A stretch of 64,000 nucleotides of DNA from Rana temporaria (Eukaryota; Chordata; Amphibia; Anura; Ranidae). Location of the stretch: positions 594,393,344 to 594,457,343 of the forward strand of contig NC_053489.1 of the NCBI RefSeq assembly GCF_905171775.1, given 5' to 3'. Every line of letters begins with the position of its first letter. Position 1 is the first letter of the stretch. A model generated the notes under the pieces. That model saw nothing but the letters and a program-made list of their open reading frames with translations, did not search any database and was not told the origin of the DNA. Both the position numbers and the translations under genes were made by a program. Of this stretch, positions 56,969 to 64,000 are shown in pieces.

Positions 56969-57394
56969 CAGTGGGGAAAATAATTATTTTATCCCCTGCT
57001 GATTTTTAAGTTTTCCTACTTATATAGAAATGAAGGGTCTATAATTTTTATCAGAGCTGTATTTTAAATGATAGAGACAGAATATTAACCAAAAATCCAG
57101 AAAATACATATGATACAAATGTTATAAATTGAGTTGCAGTTCAGTGAGTAAAATAAGTATTTGATCCGTAGCAAAACATGACTTAGCACTTGGTGGAGAA
57201 ACCTGTGTTGGCAAGTACAGCGGTAAGACGTTTCTTGTAGTTAGTGACCAAGTTTGCACACATCTCAGGAGGGATTTTGTTCCACTCTTTTTACAGATCT
57301 TCTCTAAATCCTTAAGATTTCTTGGCAACTCAAAGTTTCAGCTACCTCCAGCTACCTCCATACATTTTCTATAGGATTAAGGTCTGGAGTAGAC
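56969..57394 (-). pseudogene. Tc1/mariner 3' fragment
   Basis: The right end of a Tc1 element in minus orientation. The end CAGTGGGGAAAATAATTATT is preceded by TA (56,967-56,968). Read leftward, the protein has TPDLNPIENVWR (carrying the DDE Glu), then CANLVTNYKKRLTAVL and NTGFSTKC at its C-terminus. Cut at 57,394 by the hAT-type element; no Tc1 sequence is recognised beyond 61,207, so the rest was lost earlier. Confidence 0.85.
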
Positions 57395-57408
57395 CAACGG
57401 CGGATCCA

Positions 57409-57436
57409 GGGGGGGGGGCAATACCCCCCCCCCCCC
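57409..57436. repeat. Poly-G / poly-C hairpin
   Basis: Ten or more G followed after five bases by about 13 C, immediately inside the left end of the hAT-type element. Could fold as a G:C stem; lengths are likely unstable. Confidence 0.8.
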
Positions 57437-57899
57437 GAGACAATCATGTCACATTGGCTTTTTTTTATGATTTTTTTTTAAACTGCTTTGGGGTGCCTGC
57501 AGCTGCCGCTACCGAGTCTCTCACTCTCTCTTTCTCATCACCAGGGCCGAACTGGCCCAGCCCAGTAGGCTGTCTGTCCTGAGGTTGCTTTGAGCTGTAG
57601 CTGACTGCAGCGCTCCTCCTCTCTCCTGCGTGTATGACACCGGGCATCTCTCGCTGTGTGTGAGAGCTGGGTCTGTGTTTGGCTGTGCTGCCTGTGCTAG
57701 ACCTGCTTGTGTGATAGTAGATGGAGATGGAACACTGATTGAATCAGTGTTTTGTCTATCACACAAGCCCGTCTAGGGGGGACCTTGCTAGAGCACACTG
57801 CCCTGCCGAACACAGACCTACAGCTCCTGTTTGTTCCATGACACACATCGGGAGAGGAGATACCTGCTGTGTGTGATCGAGGCAATGCCATGGTGATGC

Positions 57900-60460
57900 A
57901 CAGTGGGGCTTCATTCATATACAAAGTGGGGCTGCATTCATATACAAGGTGGGGCTACAAAGTGGGGCTGCATTAATATACAAAGTGGTGCTGCATTCAT
58001 ATACAAAGTGGGGGTGCATTCATATACAAAGTGGGACTGCATTAATATACAAAAGTGGGGCTGCATTAATAGACAAAAGTGGGGCTGCATTAATATACAA
58101 AAGTGGGGCTGTATTAATATACAAGTGGGGCTGCATTCATATACAAAGTGGGGCTGCATTAATATACAAAGTGGGGCTGCATTAATATACAAAAGTGGGA
58201 CTGCATTCATAGACACAAGTGGGGCTGCATTAATAGACAAAAGTGGGGCTGCATTAATAGACAAAAGTGGGGCTGCATTAATATACAAAAGTGGGGCTGT
58301 ATTAATATACAAGTGGGGCTGCATTCATATACAAAGTGGGGCTGCATTAATATTCAAAGTGGGGCTACATTAATATACAAACGTGGGACTGCATTCATAG
58401 ACACAAGTGGGGCTGCATTCATAGACAAAAGTGGGACTGCATTCATATACAAAAGTGGGGCTGCATTTATATACAAAAGTGGGGCTGCATTAATATACAA
58501 AGTGGGGCTGCATTAATATACAAAGTGGTGCTGCATTCATATACAAAGTGGGGGTGCATTCATAGACAAAAGTGGGACTGTATTCATATACAAAAGTGGG
58601 ACTGCCTTCATAGACAAAAGTGGGACTGCATTCATAGAAAAAAATGGGGCTGCATTAATAGACAAAAGTGGGGCTGCATTAATATACAAAAGTGGGGCTG
58701 CATTAATATAAAAAAGTGGGTCTGCATTAATATACAAAGTGGGGCTGCATTCATATGCAAAAGTGGGACTGCATTCATAGACAAAAGTGGGACTGCATTC
58801 ATAGACAAAAGTGGGGCTGCATTTAAATATACAGCGGGGCTGCATTCATATACAAAAGTGGGACTGCATTAATATACAGAAGTGGGACTGAATTTATATA
58901 CAAAAGTGGGACTGGATTCATATACAAAAGTGGGACTGCATTTATATACAAAAGTGGGGCTGCATTCATATACAAAAGTGGGACTGCATTCATATACAAA
59001 AGTGGGGCTGTATTTATATATACAGTGGGGCTGCATTTATATACAAAAGTGGGACTGCATTTATATACAAAAGTGGGACTGAATTTATATACAAAAGTGG
59101 GACTGCATTCATATACAAAAGTGGGGCTGCATTTATATACAAAAGTGGGACTGCATTTATATACAAAAGTGGGACTGAATTTATATACACAAGTGGGACT
59201 GAATTTATATACAAAAGTGGGACTGCATTTATATACAAAAGTGGGCTGCATTCATATACAAAAGTGGGACTGGATTTATATAAAAAATTGGGACTGCATT
59301 TATATACAAAAGTAGGGCTGCATTTATATACAAAAGTGGGGCTGCATTAATATACAAAGTGGGGCTGCATTCATATGCAAAAGTGGGACTGCATTCATAG
59401 ACAAAAGTGGGACTACATTCATATACAAAAGTGGGGCTGCATTTATATATAAAAGTGGGGCTGCATTTATATACAAAGTGGGGCTGCATTAATATACAAA
59501 GTGGTGCTGCATTCATATACAAAGTGGGACTGCATTTATATACAAAAGTGGGACTGCATTTATATACAAAAGTGGGACTGCATTCATATACAAAAGTGGG
59601 GCTGCATTCATATACAAAAGTGGGGGTGCATTTAAATATACAGCGGGGCTGCATTCATATACAAAAGTGGGACTGCATTAATATACAGAAGTGGGACTGA
59701 ATTTATATACAAAAGTGGGACTGGATTTATATACAAAAGTGGGACTGCATTTATATACAAAAGTGGGGCTGAATTCATATACAAAAGTGGGACTGCATTC
59801 ATATACAAAAGTGGGACTGCATTCATATACAAAAGTGGGGCTGTATTTATATATACAGTGGGGCTGCATTTATATACAAAAGTGGGACTGCATTTATATA
59901 CAGAAGTGGGACTGAATTTATATACAAAAGTGGGACTGCATTTATATACAAAAGTGGGGCTGCATTCATATACAAAAGTGGGGCTGCATTTATATACAAA
60001 AGTGGGACTGCATTTATATACAAAAGTGGGACTGAATTTATATACACAAGTGGGACTGAATTTATATACAAAAGTGGGACTGCATTTATATACAAGAGTG
60101 GGGCTGCATTCATATACAAAAGTGGGGCTGCATTTATATACAAAAGTGGGACTGCATTTATATACAAAAGTGGGACTGCATGTATATAAAAAAGTGGGGC
60201 TGCATTCATATACAAAAGTGGGACTGAATTTATATACAAAAGTGGGACTGAATTTATATACAAAAGTGGGACTGCATTTATATTCAAAAGTGGGCTGCAT
60301 TCATATACAAAAGTGGGACTGGATTTATATAAAAAAGTGGGACTGCATTTATATACAAAAGTGGGGCTGCATTTATATACAAAAATGGGACTGCATTAAT
60401 ATACAAAAGTGGGGCTGCGTTCATATATACAGTGGGGCTGCATTCATATGTACAGTGAGG
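57900..60460 (+). repeat. 23/24-bp satellite array, ~2.5 kb
   Basis: About 107 units of GTGGGGCTGCATTCATATAC followed by AAA or AAAA. Variants include ATTAATATAC, ATTTATATAC, ATTCATAGAC and GGGACTG. Blocks of several variants recur in the same order (around 58,870-59,300 and 59,680-60,330), showing higher-order structure. Because 24 bp is eight codons, long open frames appear on both strands; none is a credible gene. Confidence 0.96.
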
Positions 60461-60484
60461 CTGCAATGATGGGCACTGATGAGG

Positions 60485-61010
60485 CTGCATTGATCTCTTG
60501 TACCATGTCTTCAGTCTCTGACCATCTCTTGTACCATGTCTCCAGTCTCTGACCATCCCTTGTACCATGACCATCCCTTGTACCACGTCTGCAGTCTCTG
60601 ACCATCCCTTGTACCATGTCTGCAGTCTCTGACCATCTCTTGTACCATGTCTGCAGTCTCTGACCATCCCTTGTACCATGTCTGCAGTCTCTGACCATCT
60701 CTTGTACCATGTCTGCAGTCTCTGACCATCTCTTGTACCATGTCTGCAGTCTCTGACCATCTCTTGTACCATGTCTGCAGTCTCTGACCATCTCTTGTAC
60801 CATGTCTGCAGTCTCTGACTATCTCTTGTACCATGTCTGCAGTCTCTGACCATCCCTTGTACCACGTCTGCAGTCTCTGACCATCTCCTGTATCATGTCT
60901 GCATTCTCTGACCATCTCTTGTACCACGTCTGCAGTCTCTGACCATCTCTTGTACCACGTCTGCAGTCTCTTACCATCTCTTGTACCATGTCTGCAGTCC
61001 CTGACAATCG
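60485..61010 (+). repeat. 31-bp satellite array
   Basis: About 17 units of CTCTTGTACCATGTCTGCAG followed by TCTCTGACCAT. Variants CCCTTG and CACGTC are interspersed. Unrelated to the 23/24-bp array but separated from it by only about 25 bases. Confidence 0.95.
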
Positions 61011-61207
61011 TCTACATACTATGGGATAGATTTATGGCATTTATATTTAAATATTTTTTACTAGTAATGGTGGCGATCATTGCATTTTAGCGGTACTGCA
61101 ACATTGCAGCGGGCACACGGACACCTAATTGAGTTCTGTAAGCAACACCTTATTTTCTGGCAGTGCCCCTCCCGAGACTAGACTCTGGATCCGCCCTTGG
61201 AGTAGAC

Positions 61208-62428
61208 ATGTGCAATTAGTTTAGTTCCAAATTAGTTTTTTAACACATTTTGGCAAATTCATTAATTCCTAAATATCCGGATAAACGGAAACACATTCAT
61301 CATTTTTTTTCCTGAAAATTGTACATTTAAATATTGGAATACTCAGAAATTCGAAAATGTGAAAATTCGTAAATTTATAAATTCTGAAATTCGAAAATCC
61401 GAAAACCCAAAAATTGGAAAATCTGAAATAATAACTATCTAATAATAACTTAACTATTAGTAACTCTTAAATTATAAGTAACTTCCTTTCAAATTTGGCT
61501 GTTAGTGAACGTAACAAATATGAATTTATCCAAAGTTACAAATTGTCCAAAATAACAAATGCCATATCTAAACAAATGGAACGTAATAAATTAATAATAA
61601 TAAATAACAAAAATAAACTTACAAAATCTGCAAGGGATCAAATAATTATTATCCCTACTGTAAAGGATAAGGGATTTTTTTATTTATTATTATTTTTTGT
61701 TTAATTAAAGCACCTATTGTGAGTCTACAGGTGCCACACTTAAGCCTGGTACATGCTATACATTTTTTTTGTTCAACCCCTGCTATGCTATTGTGTTCTG
61801 ACACAATTTTTTGGAAAATGAAGAAATAAATATTAATTATCCAATAAAATGTATTTTTTCAACATCATCATATGACTGTATTGGTGGTGATCAAGGCTAC
61901 TGACTGGTGAAAAAAAATACTTCTCGATCCTTATATTGCTCTCCTGTCTGTGTTGTTTCTATGCTAGGGATGTTGCACCCCCTGCTCACAACTGACTTCA
62001 GTATACACTGGAATAATCATATTTGTTATGTTTTTGCAGAAATAACTATTACCTCCTGCTTTCCTTCCTCTGTTTATCTATGTTGAAAAACTTTACAATA
62101 CAAGCTTATTAATAAAAAAAACATTTGTAAAATCATTCATCCTAACCTTTATTTAAGGAATACATTTAAGGTGAAATGGGGAAATTACTTGTATTTTGTG
62201 AGTAACCAGGAAACAGACAAACACTCTACTTCTACTTGAAAATTCTATAATAATAGGTCTCATCTGTAGGACAAGGCCAACAAAAACGAATGTGGCTTGA
62301 GTGATACTACCTCCATTTTGGCAACGTAATTGCTACAAAAACAAAGCTCTCCTTCCCAGCACTTGAACATTGTGTTTTTTAGTACCTTTTCACTAGGCTA
62401 AGTAAACATTTTCTTGGTAAAATCAACC
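61208..62428. other. No gene recognised; AT-rich, AAATTCG-type repeats
   Basis: 61,320-61,430 holds imperfect short repeats of GAAATTCGAAAA type. The rest is ordinary AT-rich sequence. Confidence 0.5.
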
Positions 62429-62432
62429 TTAA

Positions 62433-62833
62433 AGTAGAAGTTCAGCCAAAACTAACTCTAAACCTACTCGCAGATGCATTCTAAACCTAATGTATCTAGC
62501 CTTGTAAAGAAGAAATCGCTATACTTACCTGTTATACAGCCACCCTGGTCTGGTCCCACACTGAGCTGTCAGCCACAACTTCAGTGTGTGGGAGTGTGCA
62601 GGAGAAGCAGCCGGCCATGGAAGCCCCATAGTAACTCTATAGGTGACGTCACTTCCCAGGCATTTCCCAGTCGTTGTTGGTTCCCTCCTGCACAAAGCAT
62701 GCGCCGCTGGAGACCGGACCGGATTGGCTTCAGAAAAGCTATGTATAGTGATTTTTTCTTTACAGGGTTAGGTAAATTAGTTTTAGGTTGTGGCTAACAG
62801 TAGATTTAGAAAGTTTTTGGGGGAACTTCCCCT
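62433..62833. mobile_element. TTAA MITE (AGTAGAAGTTCAGCC end)
   Basis: 401 bp, ends AGTAGAAGTTCAGCC and the reverse complement of GGGGAACTTCCCCT, TTAA on both sides (62,429-62,432 and 62,834-62,837). Related to 25,537-26,043. Confidence 0.78.
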
Positions 62834-62837
62834 TTAA

Positions 62838-63782
62838 CTTTGTTAAATGAATATTCTTAATTGACTAATTGAATTAAGATTATTGCCTGTCAAGACCATC
62901 ACATTTTTTATTTTATTTTTGTTTCTTCCACAAACCACAACTTTTTGTATAACCACAACTGCAAAATTGTCAATTTAAAATGATCTCCTGAGCCATTTTT
63001 CAGCAGTAGATACAAGTATAAAGGTAAGAAAAATCACTAATACATGAAAACGCACTAAAAAGCACAATGCAAATGTAGAGTACACGTGATGTATAAAATA
63101 TAAGAAAATAATTGTAATGTAAAAGTAGTAGGTTCACAATATATATGATGTTTTTGCATTTTGTTACACAAATAAATATAATATTCCATCTCCAATTTTA
63201 TGTTCATGCTTTTCACCAGACAAATTAAAGTATTGATTTGAAGTGACTGCTCCTGTAGTGCTAAATAAACTGAAACACTTATGATTTCTACTACCTACCT
63301 GGACACTAACCAAGTAGATCTGAAGGGAGATGGATTACAGCAGGAACTCTAAAACCTTTGACAGAATTTATACAGAAATGGCAGAAAAGTCATTTGATTG
63401 ATTTAAGTAGTTTATCAGCCCAAGAGACAGCTTATGTTTGTGGTTCGCCAATGTTTATTTTTCATCGTCTTCGTGACCTATTGGGCCATTTCACTCTCAG
63501 AAGCACAGCTATGGGGTGCCACCATCTTTCTTGACAGCATCATTACTTTGAAAATTGTTTTATAATGGTTGCAGACCTAAACATCGATCTATCCTCGATA
63601 AGATACTGTTGGACATTCAGTAGTTCAAATAAGACATGATTTCATATCTGATTTAAAAAATGTATATATTTTATTTAGTTGAGGTGCTTATATAGCACTA
63701 GCAATTTCCACAGTGCTTAACATATGTATATATGCTGTATATTGTACATTTACTTCAGTCCCTGCCCTTTAGGAGATTAGGA
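62838..63782. other. No gene recognised
   Basis: AT-rich DNA with no supported coding or repeat structure. Confidence 0.5.
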
Positions 63783-64000
63783 CAGTGGTGGTGCATCCAT
63801 AGAGGGTGCAGGAGCGCCGCCCCCTCTCTCTCCCACCACCACTGAAAAACAATACATAGATTCATGCATTGCATGAATCTATGTATTGTCGCCACTGCCC
63901 ACTATTCAGATGGCCGGCTCTCTGGTGAGCGCCAGCCTTCTGAATAATGGCAGCTGGTTGGCTGTGTAAGTGTCTATCAGGGCACAGTGGCTGCGTTTGA
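63783..64000 (+). mobile_element. Second copy of the 49.7-kb hAT-like element, cut by window end
   Basis: CAGTGGTGGTGCATCCATAG, GAGGGTGCAGGAGCGCCGCC and TTCATGCATTGCATGAAT match 49,661-49,760; the last 20 bases match the 23-bp minisatellite. A deletion relative to the first copy joins these parts. Confidence 0.8.

Larger units (their letters stand above)
57395..61199. mobile_element. 3.8-kb hAT-type element filled with satellites
   Basis: Inverted ends CAACGGCGGATCCAGGG and the reverse complement of CTCTGGATCCGCCCTTG, with a perfect 8-bp duplication GAGTAGAC (57,387-57,394 and 61,200-61,207). About 80 percent of the element is tandem repeat (57,900-60,460 and 60,485-61,010). The left 500 bp is ordinary sequence; the right 190 bp resembles interior text of the CCACTTAAG-type TTAA elements. 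No transposase, so movement would need one in trans. Confidence 0.88.

Noticed and set aside
57903..60300. Many long open frames on both strands with repeating GLHLYTKV- or SPTFVYK-like peptides
   Set aside because: Produced by a 23/24-bp satellite whose length is a multiple of three; no evidence of a real protein.
60284..61007. Frames with repeated ETADMVQEMVRDC peptides
   Set aside because: Translation of the 31-bp satellite in successive frames.
60485..61010. CRISPR-like array (regular 31-bp units)
   Set aside because: Units are contiguous without unique spacers, and the genome is clearly a vertebrate.
57395..61207. A hAT transposase inside the satellite-bearing element
   Set aside because: No frame outside the arrays is long enough or shows hAT catalytic or dimerisation motifs; the element is nonautonomous.

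Overview
The window looks like intergenic or intronic DNA from a large, repeat-rich vertebrate genome, most likely an anuran amphibian (a ranid-like frog). That guess rests on the repeats: an intact DIRS retrotransposon, many TTAA-flanked MITEs with AGGGG/AGTGG-type ends like the T2/Kolobok-type elements known from frogs, PIF/Harbinger-like palindromic MITEs, L1 and Penelope debris, and a tRNA-derived SINE. I found no host protein-coding gene, tRNA, rRNA or CRISPR array. Every coding region I can support belongs to a transposable element.

Layout. 1-1,519: unique-looking DNA with a purine/G-quadruplex tract and a 42-bp inverted repeat. 1,520-7,436: a TTAA-flanked element carrying a complete, apparently intact DIRS retrotransposon (1,575-7,047, coding on the minus strand: gag with a 230-bp intron, RT/RNase H, tyrosine recombinase; identical 102-bp inverted terminal repeats and an internal complementary region). 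8.5-12.2 kb: MITE fragments and a TTAA MITE. 12.4-18.4 kb: a SINE, then a nest: a MITE holding a decayed Ty3/gypsy element (5-bp target duplication CTGTG), itself invaded by two hAT-type elements, a second SINE and a solo LTR. 18.4-32.2 kb: Harbinger-like, TTAA and hairpin MITEs plus two 5'-truncated L1 copies, each with target duplications. 32.9-40.8 kb: a near-identical 3.07-kb direct duplication whose two copies are joined by a 203-bp piece of a Tc1 transposase gene that lies about 7 kb further on; the second copy runs into a complete 2.7-kb palindromic Harbinger-like element. 41.3-47.8 kb: MITEs, the Tc1 donor, microsatellites and diverged tandem repeats. 49.2-52.1 kb: hAT-type elements, two minisatellites and a 78-bp-arm hairpin. 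54.1-57.4 kb: a broken Penelope element split by a MITE, a duplicated 250-bp block, and a Tc1 fragment. 57,395-61,199: a 3.8-kb hAT-type element with an exact 8-bp target duplication, filled mostly by two unrelated satellites (23/24 bp and 31 bp units). The last 3 kb is largely unremarkable except for one TTAA MITE and the start of a second copy of the 49.7-kb element.

The elements do not form a pathway; the DIRS proteins would act together on their own RNA and circular DNA. The nesting orders insertions in time, and in several cases the empty target site can be read from a paralogous copy or arm inside the window, giving target-duplication lengths without outside data. The strongest leads are the spliced-gag intact DIRS, the templated-insertion duplication and the satellite-laden hAT element.
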